Assembly: GCF_000166395.1 (NCBI RefSeq)
Contig: NC_014655.1
Location: forward strand, 1,178,001 to 1,242,000
Direction of reading: 5' to 3'
Source: Leadbetterella byssophila DSM 17132
GTDB taxonomy: Bacteria > Bacteroidota > Bacteroidia > Cytophagales > Spirosomataceae
DNA length: 64,000 bases
The notes under the pieces are model-generated. The model worked only from the letters and a program-made list of their open reading frames with translations, made no database searches and had not been told where the DNA came from. The position numbers and the translations under genes were made by a program. Each line of letters begins with the position of its first letter. Positions within the stretch are counted from its first letter, which is position 1. Below are positions 44,300-54,075 of this stretch, piece by piece.

Positions 44300-44455
44300 T
44301 ACTGCCTTTTGTTTTCAGTGTATCTTTTGACAGGTTTTTTTTTGATTAGAAAATGAATTAATCCAACAAAAAGCTCCATTTGGTACATTATCCTCTTCCT
44401 AGCCCCTCGTTTTCAGGATCTTTTACCCTGCCATAGACCGAATAGAGCCCGATAA
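44300..44455. other. Spacer between divergent GNAT and agmatine deiminase promoters
   Basis: About 155 bases without an ORF, hairpin or further promoter element that I can identify. Confidence 0.5.
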
Positions 44456-44487
44456 TTTGCTACCCTTGACCAATAATCGTAATTTTG
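44456..44487 (+). promoter_or_regulatory. aguA promoter, TTTG-N20-TAATTTTG
   Basis: TTTG (44456-44459) and TAATTTTG (44480-44487) separated by 20 nt, an exact match to the Bacteroidota consensus and spacing, 24 nt before the aguA ATG. Confidence 0.7.
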
Positions 44488-44511
44488 TAGATTAATTACT
44501 ATATATACATA

Positions 44512-45567
44512 ATGAGCAAACCCGCAGAAAACGGTTATTTCTTTCCCGCTGAATGGCACCCGCAAGTAGCTACCTGGTTAAGTTTCCCTATAAATAAAGA
44601 TACTTGGGAGGATAGATTCGACCGCATTTACCCTGCATACTTTGAATTTATTAAGTCCATTGCCCTTAGTCAAAAGGTAAAGATCAATGCCAATGACGAG
44701 GCAACCATACAGTTTATTCGTACCAAACTAGAAGAATACAATATCCCGGCATCTCAGGTAGAATTATATCCGTTCCCCACGAACGACTCCTGGTGCAGAG
44801 ACCACGGTCCTGCTTTCCTGATTCATAAAGAGAATGATAGCAGAATGATAGTGGACTGGGAATACAATGCCTGGGGTGGAAAATATCCTCCATATGATTC
44901 AGACAATGCAATTCCATCCCGTATTGCGGAAGTTTTACAATTACCTTCTGTAAAAACAGGAATAGTGATGGAGGGCGGATCTGTAGAATTCAATGGAAAA
45001 GGTACAGTATTAACCAGTAAATCTTGTCTTCTAAACAAAAACAGGAACCCTCATTTGACTCAAGAAGAGATAGAAGCCTACTTGAGAGACTATTATGGAG
45101 TAGAGCAAGTACTCTGGGTAGAAGATGGAATCGTAGGTGATGACACCGATGGCCATATTGATGATACCGTAAGGTTTGTCAATGAAGATACCGTAATTAC
45201 GGTAGTTGAGTCTAACCCTGAGGATGCTAACTTTGCCCCATTAAAAGAAAATCTGGAGGCTTTGAAAAAGATGAAATTGCCTGATGGAAGAAGCCTGAAT
45301 ATTGTGGAAATCCAAATGCCAGACCCTGTATATTCAGACGGCATCAGACTGCCTGCATCCTATGCCAATTTCCTCATCACTAATGGACATGTGATCGTTC
45401 CCACTTTCAGAAGTAAACACGATGAAAGAGCTTTGCAAATTATTCAGGAATGCTTCAAAACCAGAAAGGTAGTAGGAATTGATGCTACAGAAATCATTTG
45501 GGGATTGGGTTCATTCCACTGCTTATCTCAGCAAGAGCCAAAACCAAACCCTGAGATTTCCTGCTAA
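44512..45567 (+). CDS. aguA: Agmatine deiminase
   Basis: A 351-residue guanidino-group-modifying enzyme converting agmatine to N-carbamoylputrescine in polyamine synthesis. Motifs: FFPAEWHPQVATWLSFP at the N-terminus, NDSWCRDHGP near 86, MEGGSVEFNGKG near 153, DDTDGHIDDTVRF near 207, and the catalytic Cys in GLGSFHCLSQQEP near 340. The partner aguB is not adjacent. Divergent from the ArgA-like GNAT gene, so two arginine-linked genes share this intergenic region. Confidence 0.95.
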   Translation: MSKPAENGYFFPAEWHPQVATWLSFPINKDTWEDRFDRIYPAYFEFIKSIALSQKVKINANDEATIQFIRTKLEEYNIPASQVELYPFPTNDSWCRDHGPAFLIHKENDSRMIVDWEYNAWGGKYPPYDSDNAIPSRIAEVLQLPSVKTGIVMEGGSVEFNGKGTVLTSKSCLLNKNRNPHLTQEEIEAYLRDYYGVEQVLWVEDGIVGDDTDGHIDDTVRFVNEDTVITVVESNPEDANFAPLKENLEALKKMKLPDGRSLNIVEIQMPDPVYSDGIRLPASYANFLITNGHVIVPTFRSKHDERALQIIQECFKTRKVVGIDATEIIWGLGSFHCLSQQEPKPNPEISC

Positions 45568-45611
45568 GTAATAAAATAAATACGTTTTTTTCTTGTTATT
45601 TTTCTGAGCGT

Positions 45612-45640
45612 TTAGTCGCCATGCGACTAACTTAAATTTG
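45612..45640 (+). promoter_or_regulatory. Dyad plus -7 element ahead of the PPIase operon
   Basis: A perfect 8-bp dyad TTAGTCGC-CAT-GCGACTAA (45612-45630) directly precedes TAAATTTG (45633-45640). The -7 element ends only 5 nt before the ATG at 45646, so the transcript may be leaderless or nearly so. Confidence 0.5.
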
Positions 45641-45645
45641 TAAAT

Positions 45646-47952
45646 ATGCCATTTAAAATAAAATATATACCTCTTCTATCTCCTTTTCTTCTATTTTCCT
45701 GTGCAAAACCGACCACTACATCTGACAAATCGCAAGTATTGGTTGTAAAAGAAGAAGAGCCAAAGGTAGTAGAGTTGGCTAGCGGAGGAATAACAAGGAA
45801 AGAGCTGAGTATAGATCTAGAAAACATGGTAAAGCTGGATTCAGGCAGCCATGAAGAAATATTACAGGAACTTCTTCAAAGAAAACTCTTCATTGCAGAA
45901 GCCAGGAGTCAGGGAATGGATACCACTGAGAATTTCAGAGAACAAATCCAGTCGCATTTGTCTTTAGCTGTGGCCAGCGCTCTAGAGGATCATTCGGAAA
46001 TTCGAAAGCTAGAAAACGAAGCGTATGAAAGATACTTAAAAGAGGTAAATGCCTCTCACCTTTTTGTACCCATTTCTCCTTATGCGGCACCTGCAGATAC
46101 CTTGAAGTTGTACAATGAACTTCTACAAATCCGCAATATGGCCATCCAGAACAAGGATTTCGAAACCCAGGCAAAAAGATGGTCTAAAGATCCAAAGACA
46201 GCTTCTTCTGGAGGACAGTTAGGTTGGTTCAGTGTTTTCTACCTAGTTTACCCATTAGAATCTGCCGTGTATAAAGTACCTAAAGATTCCATTTCTCTAC
46301 CAGTACGTACTCCTGCCGGTTACCACCTTATAAAGGTCAATGATATAAGGAAGAGTAGCGGTATGGTGCAAATACAGCATATTTTTAAGCACATCGGTCC
46401 GGAATCTGAAGATAAAGAAACCTTGAGGAAGCAACTGGATTCATTACGCACAGAAATCCTTAATGGTTTACCTTTTGAAACCGCAGTTGAACAGCATTCA
46501 GATGATTTTAATTCTAAGCCTAATAAGGGTATACTCCAACCCTTCGGTGTAGGTAAAACTGAGCCGGGCTTCGAAGAGGCCGTCTTTGCGCTTAAAAAAG
46601 GAGAAATCTCTATGCCTATCCAATCCAGTACCGGACTTCACCTGGTGAAAGTAATAGACAGATTAAAACCTTTGACCAGGTCACAGTTTATAGAACAAAA
46701 CAGGGCCAAGATCACCACTGATAGCAGAGGTGAATACCTTAGATTGAAGCAGATCAATGATTTCAGAGCAAAGAACAATGTTTCTTTCTCTGATGAAGCG
46801 CTCGATAATGCCCTCAAGTTTGCATCAGTGAGAATACTGACCAGAAATTGGCAAAAACCTAATACGGTCCTACTCACAGACCCTTTGCTCAAAATCAACG
46901 AGCATACCATCACCATAGGTTCCTTTTATGATTTTGTAGAAGACAAACAGGAGTTTGAAAAATGGCCCTCTGAAAATCCAAATGAGATCTTCAAAATGCT
47001 GTTTGACAAATTCGTAGAAGCGGAAATTGTAAAATACCAACAAGCTCAAACCTACCAGCAAGACCCGGATTTGCAAAGATGGATGAAAGCTCAGGAGGAA
47101 AATATCCTTTACACCGAGTTTTACACCCGTAATATCCTAGAAAAATCCCTACAGGATACCGTAGCCTTGAAAAGATTCTATGACGCGAACAAATCTTTGT
47201 TCCCCGTAGTAGAAACCGGAAACCTGTCAGTCATGAGTTTCGCTGATGAGGAAACGTATGCCAAATTCAAGGCCATGGCAGCTGAACCTAAACCGTATAA
47301 ACTTTATAGAGGTATAGCTCCAATTCTTTATGAGCAGAACACATACACCCTAAGTGAAGTGGATCAACGCAAGTTGATGGGGCTCTTAGAAATTATGGAA
47401 AAGAACCCGGGTTATATCGTAGAGATAGGTGGTCATTCAGATTCAAAAGAAGATGATAGAATTTCTGAATTAAGAATCAAAGAAGTAGTAAGTTTTTTAG
47501 TAAAAAATGGACTACCTTTGAAGAGAATTTCAGAAGTGAATTATAAGAATTCTGTCATTCATGACAGATTTGATTGGTCAAAGAACCAGACCCTTACGTT
47601 TTCTTTCTTTAGTAACTTGGAAACAGATCTGGCTAAGACCTTTAATTCTAAATTCCCTAACGCCATCACCTATGATAACTTCACTGTCAGCAAGTCGGAG
47701 TTTGAAAGTAAAATGAATACGAGTTGGGGGAACAAAAGTGGAACGATCCGTTTGGACGGTCGTGTAGAAGAATATACTTTGAAGACCAAAAAGATAAAAG
47801 GCAATTATAAGGATAGTAAACCTGAGGTAATTCAAAAATACCAGGAAGCCTTAGAAAAAGAATGGGTACAAAAGCTGAGTTCGAAATTCAATTTAAAATA
47901 CAACCCTGAAGAACTGAAAAGTATTATTAACGACTTAAAAAAGAACAATTAA
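45646..47952 (+). CDS. Parvulin-type PPIase lipoprotein with OmpA-like segment
   Basis: A 768-residue lipoprotein (LLFSC, Cys 19). Two parvulin (PpiC) domains lie at about 130-240 and 245-345 (QAKRWSKDPKTASSGGQLGWF, GFEEAVFALKKGEISMP). The C-terminal half is less conserved and includes an OmpA-C-like stretch at about 590-630 (IVEIGGHSDSKEDD, ISELRIKEVVSFL). It probably folds or escorts outer-membrane proteins in the periplasm. First gene of a PPIase-PPIase-MoxR run; the second PPIase starts right after its stop. Confidence 0.87.
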   Translation: MPFKIKYIPLLSPFLLFSCAKPTTTSDKSQVLVVKEEEPKVVELASGGITRKELSIDLENMVKLDSGSHEEILQELLQRKLFIAEARSQGMDTTENFREQIQSHLSLAVASALEDHSEIRKLENEAYERYLKEVNASHLFVPISPYAAPADTLKLYNELLQIRNMAIQNKDFETQAKRWSKDPKTASSGGQLGWFSVFYLVYPLESAVYKVPKDSISLPVRTPAGYHLIKVNDIRKSSGMVQIQHIFKHIGPESEDKETLRKQLDSLRTEILNGLPFETAVEQHSDDFNSKPNKGILQPFGVGKTEPGFEEAVFALKKGEISMPIQSSTGLHLVKVIDRLKPLTRSQFIEQNRAKITTDSRGEYLRLKQINDFRAKNNVSFSDEALDNALKFASVRILTRNWQKPNTVLLTDPLLKINEHTITIGSFYDFVEDKQEFEKWPSENPNEIFKMLFDKFVEAEIVKYQQAQTYQQDPDLQRWMKAQEENILYTEFYTRNILEKSLQDTVALKRFYDANKSLFPVVETGNLSVMSFADEETYAKFKAMAAEPKPYKLYRGIAPILYEQNTYTLSEVDQRKLMGLLEIMEKNPGYIVEIGGHSDSKEDDRISELRIKEVVSFLVKNGLPLKRISEVNYKNSVIHDRFDWSKNQTLTFSFFSNLETDLAKTFNSKFPNAITYDNFTVSKSEFESKMNTSWGNKSGTIRLDGRVEEYTLKTKKIKGNYKDSKPEVIQKYQEALEKEWVQKLSSKFNLKYNPEELKSIINDLKKNN

Positions 47953-49275
47953 ATGTTGAAGAAGGTAGTGTTGGCGTTGATTATGGTTTTGCCCCTATGT
48001 GTTAAGGCTCAATCAACGAATGTCGACAAGATTATAGCAAAAATTGACAATTACTATATTCTAAAATCTGAAGTAGAATCTTTAAGAGCAAGATATGCAA
48101 AAGAAGGTCAGAATGTAAGCAGCTGTGAAGCGTTGGAATCCATGGCTATCCAGAAACTTTTGGTAGCTAAAGCAGAAATTGACTCGGTCATCGTGGAAAA
48201 CGACCAGATCAAGGACCAATTGGATGCCAGAATGAACCAGATGGTAACAGTGTATGGTAATGAGAAGAATATTGTAGATCAATTCGGAAAGTCCATTGAG
48301 ACTTTAAAGAATGAAATGCGTTCTGAGCTTAAAGAGCAAATGACCGCGGAAAAAATGAAAGGTGTGATTTACGAAAAAGTGAGTGTCACACCTTTAGAAG
48401 TTAAGAAATTCTACGAATCCATCCCTAAAGACAGCTTGTGGAAAGTTGGACAAAAAGTTAAACTATCCCAGATCGTTCGTTTGGCTCCTCTTACCCCTGA
48501 ATTGAGAACGGATCTAATCACCAAATTACAGGATATCAAACGTAGAATCCAAAGCGGAGAAGACTTTGGGAAACTGGCTAAAGAGTATTCTGAAGACCAA
48601 GGTAGCGCTGCAAATGGTGGAGACTTAGGCTGGAGTAAGAGAGGCATGATGGTTCCCGAGTTTGAGGCCGCAGCTATGAGCCTAGATACCGGACAAATAT
48701 CAGATATCGTAGAAAGTGAGTACGGTTTCCACTTGATCCAAACCTTGGCAAAAAGAGGGCAAGAATATAGAGCGCGACACATACTGTTGATGCCTGACTA
48801 TCAGATTTTAAGCACTGATGAACCCAAAAGATACCTGGACAGCTTAAGAAAAGTAATCATAGCAGATACGCTGGATTGGGGCAAAATGGTCAAACTGCAC
48901 TCCCAAGATGAGTTCACCAAAGACGCAGGAGGTATCATTGCTAACCCACAAACCGGTGAAGCATGGCAGACTATTGATGTAAATATGGAACCTGCCTTAT
49001 ACATTGCTGTAAGTTCCCTTAAACTAGGTGATCTAAGCCAAGTGGTAAACTATAGAACCCCTCAAGGTAAAACCGGGATGCGTTTGATTAAGGTAGTGGA
49101 TGTCAAAAAAGAACACGTCATTAACCTAGAGGATGATTATGAAGAATTAAGAAGATATACCCTAAATATCAAACAAAACGAAAGAATTGAACAATGGTTT
49201 TCTGAAGCCTTGGCTGAGGTGTATATAAATATTGATAAAGAATACGAGAGCTGCAACCTTTTTAATAAAAAATGA
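47953..49275 (+). CDS. surA: SurA-like periplasmic peptidyl-prolyl isomerase
   Basis: A 440-residue exported chaperone/isomerase. The signal peptide ends VKAQS. A SurA-type N-terminal helical domain (about 22-165) is followed by two parvulin domains (about 170-270, with FGKLAKEYSEDQGSAANGGDLGW, and 275-395, with RARHILL). This is the SurA layout for outer-membrane protein delivery. It directly follows the PPIase lipoprotein and overlaps moxR by 4 nt. Confidence 0.9.
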   Translation: MLKKVVLALIMVLPLCVKAQSTNVDKIIAKIDNYYILKSEVESLRARYAKEGQNVSSCEALESMAIQKLLVAKAEIDSVIVENDQIKDQLDARMNQMVTVYGNEKNIVDQFGKSIETLKNEMRSELKEQMTAEKMKGVIYEKVSVTPLEVKKFYESIPKDSLWKVGQKVKLSQIVRLAPLTPELRTDLITKLQDIKRRIQSGEDFGKLAKEYSEDQGSAANGGDLGWSKRGMMVPEFEAAAMSLDTGQISDIVESEYGFHLIQTLAKRGQEYRARHILLMPDYQILSTDEPKRYLDSLRKVIIADTLDWGKMVKLHSQDEFTKDAGGIIANPQTGEAWQTIDVNMEPALYIAVSSLKLGDLSQVVNYRTPQGKTGMRLIKVVDVKKEHVINLEDDYEELRRYTLNIKQNERIEQWFSEALAEVYINIDKEYESCNLFNKK

Positions 49276-50228
49276 AATCAGACGTAGAAGCTGCTGACGC
49301 CCTAAAAAAGAAATATGAAGAGCTGAGCCAAGAGATAGGCAAGGTCATTGTAGGACAAGAAGAAACGGTTAAACTACTGCTTACTGCGGTCTTCTGCCAG
49401 GGACATTGTCTTTTAGTAGGTGTTCCGGGACTTGCAAAGACTCTATTGGTGCAAACCATAGCTTCAGCTTTGGATTTAGACTTTAACAGAATTCAGTTCA
49501 CTCCAGATTTGATGCCTTCAGACATCACCGGTTCGGAAACCTTAGATAACCAAAGGAACTTCAAATTTGTGAAAGGTCCGGTTTTTGCCAATATCATTTT
49601 GGCGGATGAAATCAACCGTACTCCTCCAAAAACACAATCGGCTCTACTTGAAGCCATGCAGGAATATGCCGTAACAGTATCAGGTCAAAAGCATAATCTT
49701 AGTAGACCTTTCTTTGTCTTGGCAACTCAAAACCCTATTGAACAGGAAGGTACCTATCCCCTACCGGAAGCTCAATTGGACCGTTTCATGTTCATGGTAA
49801 GTTTAGACTACCCTACTTTGGAACAAGAAATGCAAATAGTGAAGAACACTACGAGCAGCAGGGAAGTCAGCATAAACAAGGTGTTAGGTGCAGAAGAAAT
49901 TGTGGAATTCCAACAGCTTATCCGTAAAGTTCCGGTATCAGATCATGTGATCGAATATGCCGTAAAATTGGTACAAAATACTCGTCCGGGAATAGAAAAT
50001 GCCTCTACCCAAGCAAAAACATGGTTGGAATGGGGAGCTGGACCTCGAGCATCTCAGAACCTAATATTGGCTGCTAAATGCAACGCCTTATTCCAAGGTA
50101 AATATTCTCCTGACATAGATGATGTTAAAGCCGTGGCTTATCCTATCCTACGTCACAGAATAGTTAGGAACTTCAAGGCAGAAGCAGAAGGCATCACTAC
50201 AGAAAAGATCATCGGGGAACTACTCTAG
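49272..50228 (+). CDS. MoxR-family AAA+ ATPase
   Basis: A 318-residue cytosolic AAA+ ATPase. Walker A is GVPGLAKT near residue 55, Walker B ILADEINR near 115, followed by sensor-1 FVLATQNPIEQEGTYPLPEAQLDRF in two short blocks. MoxR proteins act as chaperones, often with VWA/DUF58 proteins; none follows here. Start overlaps surA (ATGA), so expression is coupled with the periplasmic folding factors. Confidence 0.93.
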   Translation: MKSDVEAADALKKKYEELSQEIGKVIVGQEETVKLLLTAVFCQGHCLLVGVPGLAKTLLVQTIASALDLDFNRIQFTPDLMPSDITGSETLDNQRNFKFVKGPVFANIILADEINRTPPKTQSALLEAMQEYAVTVSGQKHNLSRPFFVLATQNPIEQEGTYPLPEAQLDRFMFMVSLDYPTLEQEMQIVKNTTSSREVSINKVLGAEEIVEFQQLIRKVPVSDHVIEYAVKLVQNTRPGIENASTQAKTWLEWGAGPRASQNLILAAKCNALFQGKYSPDIDDVKAVAYPILRHRIVRNFKAEAEGITTEKIIGELL

Positions 50229-50279
50229 GAACTGTGGAGGAGGATTTCATTGTTATATAATTTATGTAATCCTCAAAAA

Positions 50280-51350
50280 ATGAAATTAACTTTAACCCTC
50301 CTCCTCCTTTTAAGCCTTATCATTTATTTCGCGCCATTTTGGGGTAAATCTCCTCAAGGAGAGCGAAGGGAAAGGATCAAAAGATCCCCCAATTTTATCA
50401 AGGGTGAATTCAGCTATCCTATTGAAACACCTCAACTAACAAACGGCGCTACTTACGGAAGTTTACTGAAAGAAATGCTCTTAGGGAAATCTCCTGAAGA
50501 ACCTCTTAAGGATATTCCAGCCATCAAACACGATTTACACCAACTACCTGAAGGATCTATAGTGTGGTTTGGACACTCTTCATACCTGATTAAAATCCAA
50601 GGCAAGGTCTTCGTGATTGATCCTGTATTAAGCGACCGAGTTTCACCTGTTCCCGGCTTAATGAAAGCCTATACAGGTACCACCGTTTATAGTCCTACTG
50701 ATTTACCGGAAATTGATTACCTCATCATAACCCATGACCATTATGATCATTTGGATTATACAAGTATCAAAGAACTAAAGCCAAAGGTTAAAAAGGTTAT
50801 TACCGGTTTGGGAGTGGGCGCTCATTTAGAATATTGGGGATATAAACCGGAAATCATCACGGAGTTAGATTGGTGGGAAGGAATTAGTTTGTCAGAGAAT
50901 ATCCAAATTGCGGCTACTCCTGCCCGCCATTTTTCAGGAAGAGGTTTTAAAAGGAATCAGACCTTATGGTGTTCCTTCGTATTGGACACACCAGAGAATA
51001 AGATCTTTATAGGTGGAGATAGTGGATACGGACCTCATTTTAAAGAAATCGGAGAAAAATTCGGACCGTTTGACTTAGCCATCCTGGAAAATGGGCAGTA
51101 CAATGTAGCTTGGCAAAATATACACACCTTACCTTCCGAATTCCCGCTTGTAGTACAAGATTTAAGGGCTATGAAGGTCCTGCCTGTACATTCGGGTAAG
51201 TTCACTTTAGCCAGACATGCCTGGTATGAGCCTTTGGAGGAAGTTTATAAGCTCATACCAAGTAAAAAGCTGTTGACACCCCTAATAGGTCAAACTGTCC
51301 CTCTGGCTGACAGCAGCGTCAGTTATAGGGCATGGTGGAGAGAGTTTTAA
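50280..51350 (+). CDS. Membrane-anchored metallo-beta-lactamase-fold hydrolase
   Basis: A 356-residue MBL-fold protein starting at 50280 (MKLTLTLLLL, an N-terminal hydrophobic anchor); an in-frame ATG at 50250 is less likely. Zinc motif THDHYDHLD near 163, His in AATPARHFSGRG near 222 and GGDSGYGPHF near 248. The layout matches the NAPE-PLD/UlaG-like group that acts on phospho- or lipid esters. The actual substrate is unknown. 51 nt separate it from moxR. Confidence 0.85.
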   Translation: MKLTLTLLLLLSLIIYFAPFWGKSPQGERRERIKRSPNFIKGEFSYPIETPQLTNGATYGSLLKEMLLGKSPEEPLKDIPAIKHDLHQLPEGSIVWFGHSSYLIKIQGKVFVIDPVLSDRVSPVPGLMKAYTGTTVYSPTDLPEIDYLIITHDHYDHLDYTSIKELKPKVKKVITGLGVGAHLEYWGYKPEIITELDWWEGISLSENIQIAATPARHFSGRGFKRNQTLWCSFVLDTPENKIFIGGDSGYGPHFKEIGEKFGPFDLAILENGQYNVAWQNIHTLPSEFPLVVQDLRAMKVLPVHSGKFTLARHAWYEPLEEVYKLIPSKKLLTPLIGQTVPLADSSVSYRAWWREF

Positions 51351-51424
51351 TCTGACACTTTGACAGCAAAAAGGGGGATGGATTAATTATTGCTATAAAG
51401 GAAGTAGGATAAAAATATGTTGGA

Positions 51425-51988
51425 ATGGCACAAGAAGAGATCAATAATCAAGAAGAGATCAATAATCAAGAAGAGAACAATAATCAAGAAGAGACCAATA
51501 AACAGGAAGAAGTCAACACTGAAGAAACTCCTGTAGAAGAAACTGAACTTGATAAAATCAAAGGTGAACTAAGCGAAACAAAAGATAAATATATACGCCT
51601 TTACTCGGAGTTTGACAATTATAGAAAGCGCACAAGTAAGGAGAAAATTGAAATAATTGCAAACGCTAATGAGCGCTTGATCAAAGAACTTTTGCCTATC
51701 ATTGATGATTTTGAAAGAGCAAAAGCCGCATTTGATAAGACTGATAACTTCCAGGCTTTAAAAGAAGGCGTAGATTTGATCTTTGCAAAATTTATAAAAA
51801 CACTGGAAAGCCAGGGTCTTAAACCTATAGAGGCAAAAGACTTGGATTTTGATGTAGAAAAACATGAAAGTGTGACTCAATTTCCGGCCGGAGATGATAA
51901 GAAAGGCAAAGTGATTGAGGAGCTGGAAAAAGGATACTACTTAAACGATAAAGTAATACGTTACTCCAAAGTGGTAGTGGGTAACTAA
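51425..51988 (+). CDS. grpE: Nucleotide exchange factor GrpE
   Basis: A 187-residue DnaK cochaperone. The long coiled coil spans about 40-105 ([31 protein letters not shown]) and the C-terminal beta domain ends [18 protein letters not shown]. The N-terminus is unusual: residues 3-32 are five QEExNN-like hexapeptides encoded by an 18-bp tandem repeat. Followed 10 nt later by dnaJ. Confidence 0.95.
   Translation: MAQEEINNQEEINNQEENNNQEETNKQEEVNTEETPVEETELDKIKGELSETKDKYIRLYSEFDNYRKRTSKEKIEIIANANERLIKELLPIIDDFERAKAAFDKTDNFQALKEGVDLIFAKFIKTLESQGLKPIEAKDLDFDVEKHESVTQFPAGDDKKGKVIEELEKGYYLNDKVIRYSKVVVGN
51431..51520 (+). repeat. 18-bp tandem repeat in grpE
   Basis: Five units of CAAGAAGAGATCAATAAT type, starting at 51431, 51449, 51467, 51485 and 51503. 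Units 1 and 2 are identical, unit 3 differs at one base, and 4 and 5 diverge more. In frame, so copy-number change keeps grpE open. Confidence 0.9.
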
Positions 51989-51998
51989 TATAAAGGCC

Positions 51999-53144
51999 AT
52001 GGCAAAGAAAGATTATTACGAACTTCTAGGTGTAGATAAAAATGCCACAGCGGATGAGCTAAAAAAAGCATACCGTAAACTTGCCATTAAATATCACCCG
52101 GATAAAAACCCGGGAGATAAAGAGGCCGAAGAAAAATTCAAGGAGATTGCGGAAGCTTATAGTGTTCTATCAGATCCTGACAAGAAAGCCAGATATGATA
52201 GATTTGGGCATCAAGGCGTAGGTGGAGGATTCAACGGCGGTGGTGCCGGAGGATTCAATATGGAAGATATCTTTAGTCAATTTGGAGATATTTTTGGCGA
52301 CAGCAGTCCCTTCAGCAGCTTTTTTGGAGGGGGAGGCGGTAGAAGAGCCGTTCGTAAAGGTTCTGACCTTCGAATCAAATTAAAATTGAACCTGGAGGAA
52401 GTAGCAAACGGAGTTGAAAAGAAAATCAAGGTAAAGAGATATGTTTCTTGTAAAACTTGTTCAGGAAACGGCTCTAAAAATGGTTCTTCACTTCAAACCT
52501 GTACTACCTGTAATGGTTCAGGACAGATCAAGCGTGTACAGCAAACCATGCTAGGTCAGATGGTAACTACCAATACTTGCCACACTTGTAATGGAGAAGG
52601 TAAAGTGGTAGTAGAAAGATGTGAAGCTTGTTTTGGTGAAGGCAGGGTCTTAGAGGAAGATATCTTGACCATCAAAATTCCTGCAGGCGTAGGTGAAGGC
52701 ATGCAGCTATCCATGTCTGGCAAAGGAAACGTTCCGGCAAGAGGTGGTGTAGCAGGTGATCTTCTCATTCAGATTGAGGAGGAAGAACACCCTACCCTAA
52801 AGAGAGATGGAAATAATGTAGTTTATGACCTGATGCTAAACTTTGCAGATCTGGCCCTTGGCGGAGATGTTGAAGTTCCTGCCATTAACGGTAGAGTTAA
52901 AATCAACATAAAAGCCGGCACTCAAGCAGGAGAGATACTAAGATTAAAAGGCAAAGGTATTAAAGACATCAATGGATACGGTGTGGGAGATCAATTGATC
53001 TATATTAATGTTTACACCCCAAAACAACTTACCGCAGAAGAAAGAAGTCTTCTGGAAAAGATCAAATCTTCTCCTAATTTCCAGCCAAAGGCAGGAAGTG
53101 AAGGAAAAGGTTTCTTCTCCAAGATGAAAGATTTATTCAACTAA
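51999..53144 (+). CDS. dnaJ: Chaperone protein DnaJ
   Basis: A 381-residue type I Hsp40. J-domain with HPD in [17 protein letters not shown] (about 30-50), a Gly/Phe-rich linker (75-115), four zinc CxxCxGxG repeats ([32 protein letters not shown]; about 150-210), then C-terminal substrate domains. Complete. The second gene of grpE-dnaJ; dnaK is not nearby. Ends at a strong terminator. Confidence 0.97.
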   Translation: MAKKDYYELLGVDKNATADELKKAYRKLAIKYHPDKNPGDKEAEEKFKEIAEAYSVLSDPDKKARYDRFGHQGVGGGFNGGGAGGFNMEDIFSQFGDIFGDSSPFSSFFGGGGGRRAVRKGSDLRIKLKLNLEEVANGVEKKIKVKRYVSCKTCSGNGSKNGSSLQTCTTCNGSGQIKRVQQTMLGQMVTTNTCHTCNGEGKVVVERCEACFGEGRVLEEDILTIKIPAGVGEGMQLSMSGKGNVPARGGVAGDLLIQIEEEEHPTLKRDGNNVVYDLMLNFADLALGGDVEVPAINGRVKINIKAGTQAGEILRLKGKGIKDINGYGVGDQLIYINVYTPKQLTAEERSLLEKIKSSPNFQPKAGSEGKGFFSKMKDLFN

Positions 53145-53171
53145 GAGGGCTTCATTAGCCCTCTATTTTTG
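53144..53171 (+). terminator. grpE-dnaJ terminator
   Basis: AGAGGGCT (53144-53151) pairs with AGCCCTCT (53157-53164), followed by ATTTTT. The stem begins on the last base of the dnaJ stop codon. Confidence 0.88.
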
Positions 53172-53213
53172 TCTCTACGACGATTTTCATGTACATTGTC
53201 GAAAAAAAATCGC

Positions 53214-54074
53214 ATGAAATCCGCTCAACAATATATAGAATCCGCGCCTATTCCGGTAAAGGAGACTTTACAAGAATTAAGAACCCTTCTCCTGGATATT
53301 CTTCCTGCCGGTACTAAAGAAAGTATCATTGAAGATATTCCCACCTACACCTTTAAAATGAAGAAAGTTCAGATTTCTTATGATAATCAATTTATCTATT
53401 TTCACCCCGGATCCTCTCCATTAAAAAAGGCCAAAATTTCTAATTATGTGATTGTAAAGCAGGGAATTCAGTTACCTATCTCTTCAGAAATTCCTACTGA
53501 GCTTATTAAAAACCTCCTTAAGGAATACGTTGTGGATGAATGGGCTGAAGCCTATATCCTTATGGAAGAAATTATCCAAAATACACCTCTGAAAAAAGAA
53601 AGAAAATGGGGGACGGATGTTTATACTTTAAATGGACAAAACGTGGTGAGTTGGATGGGATTTAATCATTTTTTTTCCATTTGGTTCTTTAAAGGTGTGC
53701 TCTTAAGTGACCCTTTACAAGTTTTGATTGCCATTGGAGATACTAAGGTCCAAAGACAATGGAGATTCAGTAATGTAGGAGAAATGGATAAAAAAAGCAT
53801 CCTCGCTTATATTCAGGAAGCCATCAAAATTTCAGATGTCATTATACCCAAAGAGGAGCGCCCTGAACCACAACATCCGGCGGAATTGAGCGAATTTTTA
53901 AAGGCTAATAAGGATGTAAAAAAGGCCTTTGACAAATTAAGCAAATCCAAAAGACGAGATTACATAGAATATATTGCAGTTGCCAAACAGGCAGCAACTA
54001 AAGCTGCCCGACTGGAAAAGATTAAACCTATGATCTTAGAAGGAAAGGGCTTGAACGATAAATACAAAAAGTAA
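53214..54074 (+). CDS. DUF1801 / YdeI-like protein
   Basis: A 286-residue cytosolic protein starting at 53214 (MKSAQQYIESAP). Two DUF1801-like (YdhG/Fra fold) units appear: about 5-110 with IPTYTFKMKKVQISYDNQF, and about 115-205 with WGTDVYTLNGQNVVSWMGF. A C-terminal YdeI/OmpD-associated segment follows (LSEFLKANKDVKKAFDKLSKSKRRDYIEYI). Roles proposed for relatives include iron handling and resistance to peptides; the function here is unknown. Its stop abuts a convergent lipoprotein gene. Confidence 0.85.
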   Translation: MKSAQQYIESAPIPVKETLQELRTLLLDILPAGTKESIIEDIPTYTFKMKKVQISYDNQFIYFHPGSSPLKKAKISNYVIVKQGIQLPISSEIPTELIKNLLKEYVVDEWAEAYILMEEIIQNTPLKKERKWGTDVYTLNGQNVVSWMGFNHFFSIWFFKGVLLSDPLQVLIAIGDTKVQRQWRFSNVGEMDKKSILAYIQEAIKISDVIIPKEERPEPQHPAELSEFLKANKDVKKAFDKLSKSKRRDYIEYIAVAKQAATKAARLEKIKPMILEGKGLNDKYKK

Positions 54075-54075
54075 C

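Noticed and set aside
44136-44330. A 64-codon ORF on the plus strand opposite the GNAT leader.
   Set aside because: Composition is not protein-like, it has no recognisable motif, and the region is better explained as a leader with hairpins.
51431-51520. Short repeats that might be a CRISPR array.
   Set aside because: They are contiguous 18-bp in-frame units within grpE with no spacers.
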